Of a DNA stretch of 64,000 bases, positions 26,240 through 36,430 are shown one piece after another (position 1 is the first letter of the stretch; the number at the start of each line of letters is the position of its first letter). This stretch comes from Myroides oncorhynchi (lineage in GTDB: Bacteria > Bacteroidota > Bacteroidia > Flavobacteriales > Flavobacteriaceae). The notes under the pieces are model-generated. The model saw nothing but the letters and a program-made list of their open reading frames with translations, was not told the origin of the DNA and searched no databases. The DNA lies in NCBI RefSeq assembly GCF_020905415.1, contig NZ_JAJJMP010000001.1:4041501-4105500 (forward strand). The letters run 5' to 3'. A program made the position numbers and the translations under genes.

Positions 26240-27982
26240 TTATTGAATAGCTTCAGCTTCTGTTTGAGTCATTGAACTTAAATATTCCAATACTACATTG
26301 TACTGTTTTGCAGGTAATACTTGGTACATTTTTCCAACACCAAAACTAAAATTAACAGCAGTATCTCCTGTAGGAACAACATCTGTAGCAGTTGTCATCA
26401 CTAATTTATCTCCATCAAAAATTTGAACAGACAATAATCTTGAGAATTTAGTAACTGGTATCCCAGCACTAAATGTACTATTATAATCTACCTCATTAGT
26501 TGCCCCCTCAGGTTTACCTTTTGCAACAGTAGCTGTAGTAGCAACTTTTAAAACTGCCTTACTATTGATTAATTGTTTTGTATAAACTGGAGTAGCTTTT
26601 ACATCAACTTTAATCAAATTATTAATCGTTTTAATTACCTCTGGATTATTAGTAATGTTAGTGATGATATCTTGAGAAATATCAATCTCTTTTTTCACTT
26701 TATTCTCATCCATTGTATATAAAACCTGTTTATCCTTAGCTGGATCAGGAGTACCTGTTGTCATATATCCAAAATAAACGTTTCCACCATTAGTGTTATA
26801 GTCGTTTACTACTTTGAATAATTCCTTTTTCAAGTTCTCATTATTAGTAACAGAAGTAATAACATCAGCAGTTAAGTTTATATAATTTTTAGCCCCTGTT
26901 AACTCGCTAATATATTCATAAACGATAGTTCCTTTGTCTGTAACAGCTCCTTTTTCATCAGCATCTACACCTGCTACTGGAGCAGTTCCGTCAACATTTT
27001 TCCATACTTGAATTTTTGTTACAGTTTCCAATGTATTAAACAAAACTTCTTCTTTTGCTCCATCTTTATTGATAATGAACTTCTTATTTGTAGCATCAAG
27101 AGTCAAACCTCCATCAGTTTTTGAAATAAATTCTTGTAAAGTAGTAGAGTTATCATTAATTAATTTAGAGAAGTCATTAGACACCGCTCCTACAACATCC
27201 ACCTTAATACCTCCATCTGCTAAAGTCATTTCTTTTTCAGCAACTTTACCAGCATTAGCTTGTTTTCCTTTCCAATCACGAACAGCTTTCTCACCAAAGT
27301 AAACATATAATTTAACCAATTTAGGGTCAGCTGTATAAACTCCTGCAGCATCTGTTGCCATAATAAATGTCTCAGTTTCTGAACCTTGAACTAACTCACC
27401 AAAAGAAATCGCTTGTTTAGCATAAGTTACTAATCCTGTAGCGGCATCTTTTGTTGGAATCAAATACTGTAATTCACCTTTTGCTGGATTCGCGCCTTGA
27501 CCTGTCTCTGGTTTAAATACAACCATAAAAGATTTATCAGTATCACCAGGCTTAGTTCCACCATCAATAATATTATCAATTTTAGTATTGATATCTGTTA
27601 TTTTAGTATTAAACTCATTAGTTACATTACTAATAACATTATCTAATTGAGTTTGAGAAGTAATTAATTCCCATTTACCACCATTCGCTTTTGACCAATA
27701 GTGGAATCCTACTTTTATCTCTTCAGTAATAGGAGCTGTAGTACTACCAGCTTTTGCTGTAATATTGTAAACAAGTACTCCTTCTACCGCCTCACCATCT
27801 AAACCAAAAGTTTTTAAATCCCCAACAGTTAAACGAGGAATTAACACCCCTTTATTAGGCGATTTAATTTCCAGCATTGCAGCACCATGTGGTAGGGATG
27901 TCCCAATACCAACACCTGGTGTTTGTGCATACGTAGTTGCTCCTAGAGCTAACAAAAACAGAGTAGTAATTTTCTTTTTCAT
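26240..27982 (-). CDS. Secreted VGIGT/LLPRV-type surface protein (580 aa)
   Basis: First gene of the cluster. Signal peptide to about TYA, then QTPGVGIGTSLPHGAAMLEIKSPNKGVLIPRLTV, GFHYWSKANGGKWELI, the same coiled-coil-like segment, one YVYFGEKAVRDW repeat, the GGNVYFGYM module and the C-terminal FSFGVGKMYQVLPAKQYNVVLEYLSS, with a 10-residue extra tail. A good promoter lies about 130 bases upstream. Together with the 579- and 1489-aa genes it forms one probable transcription unit of related exported proteins. No T9SS sorting domain is recognisable, so the route to the surface is unknown. Confidence 0.82.
   Translation of the reverse strand: MKKKITTLFLLALGATTYAQTPGVGIGTSLPHGAAMLEIKSPNKGVLIPRLTVGDLKTFGLDGEAVEGVLVYNITAKAGSTTAPITEEIKVGFHYWSKANGGKWELITSQTQLDNVISNVTNEFNTKITDINTKIDNIIDGGTKPGDTDKSFMVVFKPETGQGANPAKGELQYLIPTKDAATGLVTYAKQAISFGELVQGSETETFIMATDAAGVYTADPKLVKLYVYFGEKAVRDWKGKQANAGKVAEKEMTLADGGIKVDVVGAVSNDFSKLINDNSTTLQEFISKTDGGLTLDATNKKFIINKDGAKEEVLFNTLETVTKIQVWKNVDGTAPVAGVDADEKGAVTDKGTIVYEYISELTGAKNYINLTADVITSVTNNENLKKELFKVVNDYNTNGGNVYFGYMTTGTPDPAKDKQVLYTMDENKVKKEIDISQDIITNITNNPEVIKTINNLIKVDVKATPVYTKQLINSKAVLKVATTATVAKGKPEGATNEVDYNSTFSAGIPVTKFSRLLSVQIFDGDKLVMTTATDVVPTGDTAVNFSFGVGKMYQVLPAKQYNVVLEYLSSMTQTEAEAIQ
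26601..27674 (-). repeat. Duplicated central segment shared by two paralogues, copy 2
   Basis: Partner of 24856-25928; see that entry. The 5' and 3' parts of the gene lie outside the block and are only distantly similar. Confidence 0.85.
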
Positions 27983-28486
27983 GTTTAAAAAAATTTATTT
28001 TAAATGTTTTACTAATTGTAATGGAGTGATTAAACGATTTCAAAATTGTTAATCAATCCCTAATTACTTGCTTTCAGAATAAGACATAGCTTAAATCTTA
28101 AACATTTTGTACTACAAAGTTATAAAAAAAACAACTTAACAAACATCAAATGTTAAAATTTCATTATTATACATATAAATTAACCTTATTTAAACATATA
28201 TATACTTTTAAAGATAATTCGCTCTATTTATGTAATTTTTACCCTATTTAGCTGTAAAATATTCACAATTCTATTTCATCTATTTTGTTTTTTAAAACAA
28301 TTATTCAGTTATAAAGCGTAAATAAGCAAATAAAAGAAACTTAAAAACTTAAATTATACTAATTAAATACTTTTTATACATTTTAGTTAACAATATACTA
28401 ATAAAAAGAATCAATTATCTATATTTTTCCCCTTTAATTCAAGAAGTTCTACTCTTTTTTTTAAGAATTACTTAATTCTAAAGCAT
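27983..28486. other. AT-rich intergenic region with the promoter of the repeat-protein cluster
   Basis: About 500 bp with no open frame of note. It holds the promoter at 28115-28143 and a 5' untranslated region of about 125 bases before the 580-aa gene. Apart from poly-A/T patches I see nothing else. Confidence 0.6.
28115..28143 (-). promoter_or_regulatory. Promoter of the three-gene repeat-protein cluster
   Basis: On the minus strand TTTG (28143-28140), a 17-bp spacer and TAACTTTG (28122-28115) fit the Bacteroidota -33/-7 consensus. Predicted start of transcription is near 28108. Confidence 0.6.
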
Positions 28487-28527
28487 AAAAAAAGCTCAGC
28501 CTCTTTTCAGAAACTGAGCTTTTTTTT
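28487..28527 (-). terminator. Terminator of ccsBA
   Basis: Stem AAAAAAAGCTCAG/CTGAGCTTTTTTT with a 14-base loop, T runs on both strands, 28 bases after the ccsBA stop. Confidence 0.85.
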
Positions 28528-28555
28528 GCATCCGTTTATATATTATCTTGAGCAA

Positions 28556-31500
28556 CTACTTCTTCAAGTACTTTTTATATTTAAAAAATGATAACACACT
28601 TAATATTATTACAAAACCTAATGACCACCATATAATAGTAGGTGTAATTACTTTATCACCAGAAGCATAAGAATGTAATCCACTTAAGTAGAAGTTCACT
28701 CCGAAGTACGTCATCATGATCGAATAATAAGCCACTACACTAAATACATTATATATCCATGTCCCACGCATAGCAGGTACTAATCTAGCATGGATAACGA
28801 AAGCATAAATCATAATACTAATTAACGCCCACGTCTCTTTGGGATCCCATCCCCAATAACGTCCCCAGCTCTCATTAGCCCATTGACCTCCTAAGAAGTT
28901 ACCGATAGTTAATAAGACCAGACCTACTGTAAGAGCCATCTCATTAATATACGTCAACTCTTTAATATTAAGATCCATCTTTTTCTTATTCTTGTCATTT
29001 GTAAGGATCATTAATAATAATGTCACTACCCCTAAAATCATCCCTAGAGTAAATGGTCCATAACTTCCTACGATAACAGCTACGTGAATGATTAACCAAT
29101 ATGAATTAAGTACAGGTTGCAAATTCGCAATAGCTGGATCCATAAAGTTTAAGTGTGCTCCCCATAAAATCATTCCTGCTACAAATGCTGTAGAGGCTAT
29201 CGTAAGTTCTGACTTACGTCCGAAATACAATCCAAACAATGCTGTAGCCCATGCTACATAAATAACTGACTCATACGCATCACTCCATGGAGCATGCCCT
29301 GATACATACCATCTTACTGCTAATCCTAAAGTATGAATAGCAAATAATAAAACCGTAGCCCAGCTACCTACTTTTATCATTGTCTTATTAATACGTCTAG
29401 GTTTTAATATCTCTGATATAATAAATATGAATAACAAAATAGCTGCTAACATATAATAACTATATAATGTCTTAAAGATATCATACTTGTTATATTTTAT
29501 CTCAAATTGAATCTTATCTTCTGATGGTATTACTTTTTTACCATAAGCATTTTGGAATGTTTTTAAACTTTGTAAATATTCATCTGCCTTCGCATAGTTA
29601 CCTGTCTCCTTTGCCTCAAATAAAGCTGGTACATACATTCTAGGTAATATACTCTTCGTGAAGGTAGAATCCATTCCTTTAAGACCTACTTCATTTAACT
29701 CTAATGGAGATACCCACTTATCATTATCATGCCCAGGTACAGGGAATATCGTTAACATACGTGTGGTAAAAGCAGCATTTAATAATGCCATCTTAGAATC
29801 TAAGTCTAAAAAGTCTGTCTGAAACTTATTCTTTACAGTTTCGTGATTTGCATCCTCTACTACTTTGGCTAATCTATAATTACCATTATCATCAAAAAAA
29901 TCTATAAATGCAGCATACTTAGTCCCTTTAGGTAACTTAAGTACTTCTAATACTTTTTCATTTCCTCTTGGTAGTTGCACGATAGGAGCATAATACCAGA
30001 AGTTAGGTGCTCCTTGTATTTGTTGTGCTACTGTAAACTGTGTCATCGATAAGAATACTTGATCTGGATTTAGTCCTAGATAAGACTCTCCCTTATATAC
30101 TTTACGCAATAATTCTGATGCAAAAGTATTCACAGGTTTCATACGTCCTCCGAAATCCTGAATCACTAGCTCACCAAACTTAGCAGCATGCTCTTTATCT
30201 ACAGCAGTTGATTTTACTAAAGAATCAATCATCACCTGACTTGGACGCATAGGTGTATCGTGATTATGCTGTGCAAAAGCTCCTACTGATAAGAACAGTA
30301 ATAACATGGTAAGCATAGAAGCTTTCTTCTCTCTTATTTTATCAAGTTTTCTTTTCAAATCTCCGAATCTAGTATTCTTGTCAAATAATATAGCTAACAT
30401 TCCTACATATAATAAGAAGTACCCAATATAAGTAATCCATGTTCCCCAGAAATCGTGGTTAACTGATAAGATAGTACCTTTCTCATCTCTGTCAAACTCT
30501 GCTTGGAAGAAACGGTACCCTTTGTGATCTAAGATATTATTCATATAGATACGCGCATCGAAATTCTCCGCTCCATCTAATACAGTCACTTGACTTTCAA
30601 ATGACGCATAGCTACTCTCTGTACCAGGATATTTCTCAGCTATAAACTTGTTTAGTTTTATCTGGAATGGCGTAGTATATACTTTACTACCATATAATAA
30701 TGTAAATTCTAAATCACCTAATTTAAATGACTGAGGCTCTCCCATTCTTCCCCCTTTACCCATCAGAGTTACTTCCTCCTCTTTCCCTTGAGAACGAACA
30801 GTAAGTACTAGAGCATCTGTATTTCTTTTATTTTTAAAATCACCGTCTGATTTCAGAATCATTTTACCTTTAATAGGCATATCTGGCAGTACGAACTGTG
30901 TACCAGCCATATTATATAATGATCTAAAGTTTAGTGGTGATTTAGTACCAGCCATCACGTCGCCTTTTGACTGGTCAGCCATCCTCATAAATGTACCTCC
31001 AAAAGGAGTTTCCATAAAATAGTTATCCCCTTCCTTTATAATGTTGATTGCTCCATCCGTAGGTTTATTAAATGAAAACAATACATTGTGAATACTCGCT
31101 ACTTCTCCTTCTTTAAGATAATGCTCATGACGTTCACCATCACCTGATTCTACTAATTTTAAGAATAATGTTCCATTAGGATCTTCTGCTATCGCTTCTT
31201 GAGCTCCCATGATATAATCCTTATATTCTATTTCAAAAGGAACGCCATTAAAATCTTCTTTCATTTTAAAATGGTTGTCCGTTACTGATGAGAATAGAAT
31301 AGGTTTTTCGAAAGTACGTCTACGAGCTTCTCCTTCATACTCACCGTCAGTCATCACAGTAAGGAATGTTTTATCAGAAAAAATCTGATCTGCAGTCTCA
31401 CCCTCTCTAATAGGCATCATTCCCTCGAAACTAATATAACGCGTAATTAATGCTCCGATAAGAATCAAGATAAATGAAACGTGTAACAGTAAGGTAGCCC

Positions 31501-31729
31501 ACTTTTCTTTACTCAATAATCTGTATCTCTTAATATTCCCAATAAAGTTAATTAGGAAAAAGAACATAATAAACTCAAACCATTTGGTATTGTATATTAG
31601 AATACGTGCAGTAGTTGTGTTATATCGATCTTCAATGAATGTCCCTGCCGCTAATGCGATAGCATAAACGATAAAAAGAACAGCCATTAACCGAGTCGAA
31701 GAAAAAAAAGATATTATTTTTTTATCCAT
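28556..31729 (-). CDS. ccsBA: Fused ResB-CcsA cytochrome c biogenesis protein
   Basis: System II cytochrome c synthase that carries haem across the inner membrane and attaches it to CxxCH motifs in the periplasm. The first half (about residues 1-470) is ResB/CcsB-like with membrane segments near 12-30, 50-65, 75-95 and 435-455 around a large periplasmic domain. The second half contains CcsA with about eight helices and the haem-binding WGWDPKETWALI (WWD-type) motif near residue 960, plus conserved His residues (AIHTLGLAVRW, HVAVIVGSYG). Length 1057 aa is typical of Bacteroidota fusions. Its clients could include the CxxCH lipoprotein at 6306. Single gene, divergent from the aminotransferase. 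Confidence 0.93.
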   Translation of the reverse strand: MDKKIISFFSSTRLMAVLFIVYAIALAAGTFIEDRYNTTTARILIYNTKWFEFIMFFFLINFIGNIKRYRLLSKEKWATLLLHVSFILILIGALITRYISFEGMMPIREGETADQIFSDKTFLTVMTDGEYEGEARRRTFEKPILFSSVTDNHFKMKEDFNGVPFEIEYKDYIMGAQEAIAEDPNGTLFLKLVESGDGERHEHYLKEGEVASIHNVLFSFNKPTDGAINIIKEGDNYFMETPFGGTFMRMADQSKGDVMAGTKSPLNFRSLYNMAGTQFVLPDMPIKGKMILKSDGDFKNKRNTDALVLTVRSQGKEEEVTLMGKGGRMGEPQSFKLGDLEFTLLYGSKVYTTPFQIKLNKFIAEKYPGTESSYASFESQVTVLDGAENFDARIYMNNILDHKGYRFFQAEFDRDEKGTILSVNHDFWGTWITYIGYFLLYVGMLAILFDKNTRFGDLKRKLDKIREKKASMLTMLLLFLSVGAFAQHNHDTPMRPSQVMIDSLVKSTAVDKEHAAKFGELVIQDFGGRMKPVNTFASELLRKVYKGESYLGLNPDQVFLSMTQFTVAQQIQGAPNFWYYAPIVQLPRGNEKVLEVLKLPKGTKYAAFIDFFDDNGNYRLAKVVEDANHETVKNKFQTDFLDLDSKMALLNAAFTTRMLTIFPVPGHDNDKWVSPLELNEVGLKGMDSTFTKSILPRMYVPALFEAKETGNYAKADEYLQSLKTFQNAYGKKVIPSEDKIQFEIKYNKYDIFKTLYSYYMLAAILLFIFIISEILKPRRINKTMIKVGSWATVLLFAIHTLGLAVRWYVSGHAPWSDAYESVIYVAWATALFGLYFGRKSELTIASTAFVAGMILWGAHLNFMDPAIANLQPVLNSYWLIIHVAVIVGSYGPFTLGMILGVVTLLLMILTNDKNKKKMDLNIKELTYINEMALTVGLVLLTIGNFLGGQWANESWGRYWGWDPKETWALISIMIYAFVIHARLVPAMRGTWIYNVFSVVAYYSIMMTYFGVNFYLSGLHSYASGDKVITPTIIWWSLGFVIILSVLSFFKYKKYLKK

Positions 31730-31822
31730 GAGATGTTAATATGTTGTTTTAATAGTGCAACAAAAATAACCAAAAACGTCAGTAATTCAGTATATTTAAC
31801 TTAATATTTAGTAATCGATTTG

Positions 31823-31855
31823 TTGTATAATTTCACATAAAATAAGTTACATTTG
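31823..31855 (+). promoter_or_regulatory. Promoter of the aminotransferase gene
   Basis: TTG at 31823-31825 and TACATTTG at 31848-31855 with a 22-bp spacer. Predicted transcription start is near 31862, giving a leader of about 75 bases. Confidence 0.55.
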
Positions 31856-31937
31856 CCTTAGTAATTTTCTATAGAATTATTGATTTCAAACCAATAGTGA
31901 TTTAGTTGCTTACTATGTTTATTTAAATTTCAAAACT

Positions 31938-33137
31938 ATGCCTAAGATTTCAAACAAAGGGCTTCAAATGCCTGAATCACCAATTAGAAAATTAGTACCT
32001 TTTGCAGAGGTTGCAAAACAAAAAGGACACCATGTATACCATTTAAATATAGGTCAACCAGATATCAAAACTCCTGCTGGAGCACTACAAGCTGTTAAAG
32101 ATGCTAACTTCGAAGTATTAGAATACAGTCACTCTGCTGGAATCGAAAGCTATAGAAAAAAACTATCAAAACACTATAAAGACCAAAATCTTAATGTAGA
32201 TGTAGCTGATATTATCGTGACTACTGGTGGATCAGAAGCGCTACTTTTTGCATTAGGAAGTACGATGGATCACGGAGATGAGATCATCATCCCTGAGCCG
32301 TTCTATGCTAACTATAATGGGTTCTCTACTTCTAATGGTGTAAATATAGTTCCTGTCATGTCTTCTATCCATGACGGATTTGCATTACCTGCTATTGCAG
32401 AATTTGAAAAACTTATCACTCCTAAGACTAAAGCTATTCTAATCTGTAACCCTGGTAATCCTACAGGGTACCTATATTCTGAACAAGAGATGAAACAGTT
32501 AACAGAGTTAGTTGTTAAACATGACTTATTCTTAATCGCTGACGAAGTATATAGAGAGTTCGCTTATGATGGATATAAACACATCTCTGTGATGAGCATT
32601 CCAGAACTAGCTAACCACGCTATTATGATCGACTCTGTATCTAAGCGCTACAGTATGTGTGGAGCACGTATAGGATGTATCGTTTCTAAAAACAAAGACC
32701 TTATGGCTGCAGCAATGAAGTTTGCTCAAGCCCGTCTTTCTCCTCCTACTTTTGAACAAATCGCAGCTGAAGCTGCTCTTGAGACTCCTAAATCTTACTT
32801 CGATGAAGTAATCACGGAATATAAAGAAAGAAGAGATGTATTTATCACTGCTCTTCAACAAATAGAAGGAGTACAAGTGACTATGCCTCACGGTTCTTTC
32901 TATTGTGTAGCTAAGTTTCCTATCAAAAATGCGGACAACTTCGCTAAATGGTTATTAGAAGAATATGACCTAAACGGAGAAACTGTAATGATTGCTCCTG
33001 CTGCCGGATTCTACTCTACACCAGGTGTTGGATTAGACGAGGCTCGTATGGCTTACGTTCTTAAGAAAGAAGACTTAATCCGCTCTGCAGAGATATTAAA
33101 AGAAGCGCTTAAAGCGTATCAAGTTATAGAAAAGTAG
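31938..33137 (+). CDS. Class I/II pyridoxal-phosphate aminotransferase
   Basis: A 399-aa fold-type I aminotransferase of the aspartate/aromatic kind. It has LNIGQPDIKTP, YSHSAGIESYRKKLSKHY, VTTGGSEALLFAL, ICNPGNPTGYLYS, LIADEVYREFAYDG and the PLP lysine in SVSKRYSMCGARIG, with the final Arg in the MAYVLKKEDL region. Substrate is not certain; aspartate, aromatic or alanine/glutamate use are all possible. Monocistronic with its own promoter and terminator. Confidence 0.88.
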   Translation: MPKISNKGLQMPESPIRKLVPFAEVAKQKGHHVYHLNIGQPDIKTPAGALQAVKDANFEVLEYSHSAGIESYRKKLSKHYKDQNLNVDVADIIVTTGGSEALLFALGSTMDHGDEIIIPEPFYANYNGFSTSNGVNIVPVMSSIHDGFALPAIAEFEKLITPKTKAILICNPGNPTGYLYSEQEMKQLTELVVKHDLFLIADEVYREFAYDGYKHISVMSIPELANHAIMIDSVSKRYSMCGARIGCIVSKNKDLMAAAMKFAQARLSPPTFEQIAAEAALETPKSYFDEVITEYKERRDVFITALQQIEGVQVTMPHGSFYCVAKFPIKNADNFAKWLLEEYDLNGETVMIAPAAGFYSTPGVGLDEARMAYVLKKEDLIRSAEILKEALKAYQVIEK

Positions 33138-33156
33138 TCTAACTACTTTTCATCCT

Positions 33157-33183
33157 AAACCACCCTATAGGGGTGGTTTTTTT
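33157..33183 (+). terminator. Terminator of the aminotransferase gene
   Basis: Stem AACCACCC/GGGTGGTT with a 5-base loop and a run of seven Ts. Confidence 0.85.
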
Positions 33184-33454
33184 ATGTCTTTTAGACAATA
33201 TGACAACATATACCTCTTCTATAAACAAACTAATCTTTATAGTACATAATTAAACCTCTATACTCAACATACAACTATACTAAAAACAACAATAGCGCTT
33301 AATGCTAGAAAACACAAAGCTTAATGCCAACTCCTTCAACACTTCTTCATCATTCCTCAAGATTGCTCTATAAAACAAGCTTTTTGTTGAACCAATTGTG
33401 AAGAGGTCTTGTTGCACTCTTGAAGAATCCAAACCTCTATTATACGTAAAATAA
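33184..33454 (-). other. Intergenic stretch with an open frame lacking an ATG
   Basis: On the minus strand a frame of about 60 codons, lacking an ATG near its start, ends at about 33280. It includes SLFYRAILRNDEEVLKELAL, which looks protein-like rather than random. It may be the remains of a gene or chance. I find no other feature here. Confidence 0.25.
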
Positions 33455-33490
33455 AAACCAGTCTACACAATGTAAACTGGTTTAAAAAAA
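33455..33490 (-). terminator. Terminator of the T9SS-linked operon
   Basis: Stem AAACCAGTCTACA/TGTAAACTGGTTT with one G-T mismatch, followed on the minus strand by TTTTTATTTTA. It lies just after the OmpA-domain gene. Confidence 0.8.
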
Positions 33491-33513
33491 ATTCCTACTT
33501 AATCGAAATAGTG

Positions 33514-35472
33514 TTATTCTATGTCTAGAATAATAAACTCACTTCTTCTATTTTCTTGGTGCTCCAGTATCGTACACGGTACCTTATTTGCACACTTATT
33601 GACTAACTGAGATTCGCCGTATCCTTGTCCTGTAATTCTAGATTCATCAATTCCTTGGGTTATCATCCAGGCAGCAGTTGACTTAGCTCTACGATCTGAC
33701 AGCTTCATATTATAAGCATCATTTCCTCTACTATCTGTATGCGAACGCACGTCTATCTTCAATTTAGGATACATATTCATCACTTCAACTACCTTGGCTA
33801 GCTCTACAGCTGCATCAGGTCTGATAGCCGCTTTATCAAAGTCAAAGTAAATAGGATCTAACTTTAACTTCTTAAATAAGTCATCGTCTTTCTCTATCTT
33901 CTCCTCTACTGGATCTAGTCCTATATTAACAGTCTTCGCAACATTAAACTCACGACCTAATACCGTTGCTACTTCAGTTGTCAAATATTTATCAGCACTA
34001 GCCTTCAGTCTAAACTTGTGATTACAGTCTAGCGCATCAGTAATATAGTGTCCTTGAGCATCTGTAGTAATAGTTACTAGTTCTTTATACTCGTTATTAT
34101 ATAGTACTACAGTAGCATTAGCAATAGGAAGCTTAGTCGTAGTATTAAATACTTGTCCTTCTATCTGCTGTTTACAGTCTACTACTTGGAAGAAATAAAT
34201 ATCATCACCACCTACTCCACCATCTCGGTTAGAACTAATGAACCCCTTTCTATTGTTATCATTGATATAGAACGCAAAGTCATCTGCTGGACTATTAATA
34301 GGAGCACCTACACTAGCTACCTTACCAAAGGTATTATCTACATTAATCTTAGCCATATACACATCTAATCCTCCTAGTCCAGGTCTACCATCTGATGAGA
34401 AGTATAAATAATTATCCTTAGATACAAATGGAAATGTCTCACGTCCTTCTGTGTTAATCCTAGCACCTAGATTCTCTGGAATACCATAATTACCATCCTC
34501 TTCGATAAATACTCTAAATATATCCGATTCACCTAGCGTACCACCTCTATCCGATGCGAAGTATAACCACTTCTCATCTGGAGAAAGAGCTGGATGGGCT
34601 GTATTATAATTATTAGAGTTAAACGGTAATTCTGTAGCTTCTGACCAAGTACCATCTTCTAATAAATAAGACTTATACAACTTCAATAGAATGTAAAACT
34701 CCTCATTGTGAATTTTCTTATTCTTCTTAAAATTGTTACTTGTGAAATACATCGTCTTACCATCTTTAGTAAACACTGCTGAGGCAACATTCACTTTAGC
34801 CTTACCGGATTTATCTACAGGTACAGGATCACTAAAGCTACCGTCCACACCGATAACCGTACTGTATAGACTAGTGAATGCTTCATTTGTCCACTTGTGT
34901 ACTTTACCTCCATTTTCTGTTTCTCTAGCAGAGGCGAAGACTAGTTGATCTCCTAATATACTAGATCCATAATCAGAATACACACTATTAATAGGTAATG
35001 CCTTTAGGTCATAACGCTGTATCATAGAGTTAATTTCCTTCAGATAAGTATCTTTTTTTTCTTCAAACAAGATACCACGACTATCGTTCTTTTCTAATTC
35101 AGCGAATTGACTTGAATAGGCATCAGCCGCTTTGTAATCTTCGACAGAACGCAGTGTCTGTGCATATCTATAATAATATTCTGACGGAAGCTTCGTTCCT
35201 TCTTGTTTTGCAAAATTAAAGAGTTCTTCATACCACTTATGAGCAGTTTTAAGCTCTCCTTTAAAGTAATAAGCATCTGCCAATTTGGTTAATGTATTGA
35301 CACTCTTAAAACCTTTATTGATGATTTTCTCATAGATTTCGATTGCATTGACATACTCGTAGTAGTCAAAGCTCTTATCTGCTTTCTTCTCTTTACCCGT
35401 CTGAGCAATACCTGCTACTGAGATTAAGAAAAAAGAGGCTATTGAGAAAAACTTAATAACCTTCTTATTCAT
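33514..35472 (-). CDS. PorE-like OmpA-family protein (TPR, PD40 propeller, CRD, OmpA domain)
   Basis: A 652-aa exported protein (signal peptide ending near GIAQ, no lipobox). Domain order: TPR-like helices (about 25-130), WD40/PD40 beta-propeller blades (LVFASARE, MYFTSNNF, LYFASDRGG, LYFSSDGRPGLGG, GFISSNRDGGVGGDD; about 170-435), a carboxypeptidase-regulatory-like domain (IEGQVFNTTTKLPIANATVVLY, about 440-520), and an OmpA peptidoglycan-binding domain (IYFDFDKAAIRPDA, then RSHTDSRGNDAYNMKLSDRRA). This is the PorE layout, except that PorE is a lipoprotein. It probably ties the upstream PorP/SprF partner to the cell wall. Last gene of the operon, 15 bases after the PorP/SprF gene. Confidence 0.9.
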   Translation of the reverse strand: MNKKVIKFFSIASFFLISVAGIAQTGKEKKADKSFDYYEYVNAIEIYEKIINKGFKSVNTLTKLADAYYFKGELKTAHKWYEELFNFAKQEGTKLPSEYYYRYAQTLRSVEDYKAADAYSSQFAELEKNDSRGILFEEKKDTYLKEINSMIQRYDLKALPINSVYSDYGSSILGDQLVFASARETENGGKVHKWTNEAFTSLYSTVIGVDGSFSDPVPVDKSGKAKVNVASAVFTKDGKTMYFTSNNFKKNKKIHNEEFYILLKLYKSYLLEDGTWSEATELPFNSNNYNTAHPALSPDEKWLYFASDRGGTLGESDIFRVFIEEDGNYGIPENLGARINTEGRETFPFVSKDNYLYFSSDGRPGLGGLDVYMAKINVDNTFGKVASVGAPINSPADDFAFYINDNNRKGFISSNRDGGVGGDDIYFFQVVDCKQQIEGQVFNTTTKLPIANATVVLYNNEYKELVTITTDAQGHYITDALDCNHKFRLKASADKYLTTEVATVLGREFNVAKTVNIGLDPVEEKIEKDDDLFKKLKLDPIYFDFDKAAIRPDAAVELAKVVEVMNMYPKLKIDVRSHTDSRGNDAYNMKLSDRRAKSTAAWMITQGIDESRITGQGYGESQLVNKCANKVPCTILEHQENRRSEFIILDIE

Positions 35473-35487
35473 ACTTTATAGTTTACG

Positions 35488-36420
35488 TTAAAAGAATCTT
35501 GGTGTATTCATACGCGTGCGATTACTAAACAAGTCAAAACGCATAAATATCTCATGAGAACCTGAATTATAATTCGCCAACTTAGTCGTATCAGCATCAT
35601 ACGAATACCCTATGAACAAATTGTCATTTACTTGGAATCCTGCTAATGCACTTACAGATGCATCCCAACGATATGCTGCTCCTACTGTGAACTTATCTAC
35701 AATCAAAAAGTTAGCTGTCAAATCTAACTGTAAGGGTGAACCTGATACAGCTTTAGCTAAGAAAGCGGGCTTGAATTTCAAACTTGGATTAAGTTCGAAT
35801 ACATATCCTCCCATTAAATAAATGTGAGCCTCCTGACGCATAGTCGTTACCTCGTTATCATCATATCTATCTGTAGTCAAAAAGTTAGGAATAGACAACC
35901 CTAAGTATGACTTCTCAGAATACATATAAAGACCAGCACCAATGTTAGGTGAAAATTGATTATTAATATTTGATGCTGCTACAGGATCTTTACTACTATA
36001 ACTGTTTAGTCGAGTGTAATCTACATTGAGTAAATTAGCTGTAGCTTTTAATCCAAATGCCAATTTATATTCGTGATTTAAGTCGATAGTATAAGATAAA
36101 TCTACAGAGATATTATTCTCATCCATAGCACCTACTCTATCATTCATATAGTTCACCCCAAGTCCTAATTTTGAATCTCCTAATGGCGTATTAACAGATA
36201 AATTAGCTGTCTTAGGCGCCCCATCTAGTCCTACCCACTGTGTACGGTAATTACCGAAGATACTTAGATTACCTCTAGACCCTGCATAAGCAGGGTTAAT
36301 GTTAGAGGCATTATACATATACTGTGTGAACTGAGGATCTTGTTGTGCTTGTATTTGTTGTACTCCTAAAAGAGTCAACATACATACACTTATATTTTTT
36401 ATTGTTTTGTTAATTGTCAT
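35488..36420 (-). CDS. PorP/SprF family type IX secretion outer-membrane protein
   Basis: A 310-aa outer-membrane beta-barrel. Signal peptide ends near IQAQ; the mature part opens with the family signature QDPQFTQYMYNASNINPAYAGS, then RTQWVGLDGAPKTANLSVNTPL and alternating amphipathic strands to a terminal aromatic pair (Phe-Phe). PorP/SprF proteins work with T9SS, and SprF is needed to secrete the SprB adhesin with its type B C-terminal domain in Flavobacterium johnsoniae. It sits between the type B domain protein and the PorE-like gene, with gaps of 10 and 15 bases, so this copy is probably dedicated to products of this operon. Confidence 0.93.
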   Translation of the reverse strand: MTINKTIKNISVCMLTLLGVQQIQAQQDPQFTQYMYNASNINPAYAGSRGNLSIFGNYRTQWVGLDGAPKTANLSVNTPLGDSKLGLGVNYMNDRVGAMDENNISVDLSYTIDLNHEYKLAFGLKATANLLNVDYTRLNSYSSKDPVAASNINNQFSPNIGAGLYMYSEKSYLGLSIPNFLTTDRYDDNEVTTMRQEAHIYLMGGYVFELNPSLKFKPAFLAKAVSGSPLQLDLTANFLIVDKFTVGAAYRWDASVSALAGFQVNDNLFIGYSYDADTTKLANYNSGSHEIFMRFDLFSNRTRMNTPRFF

Positions 36421-36430
36421 TCCTAAAAGC

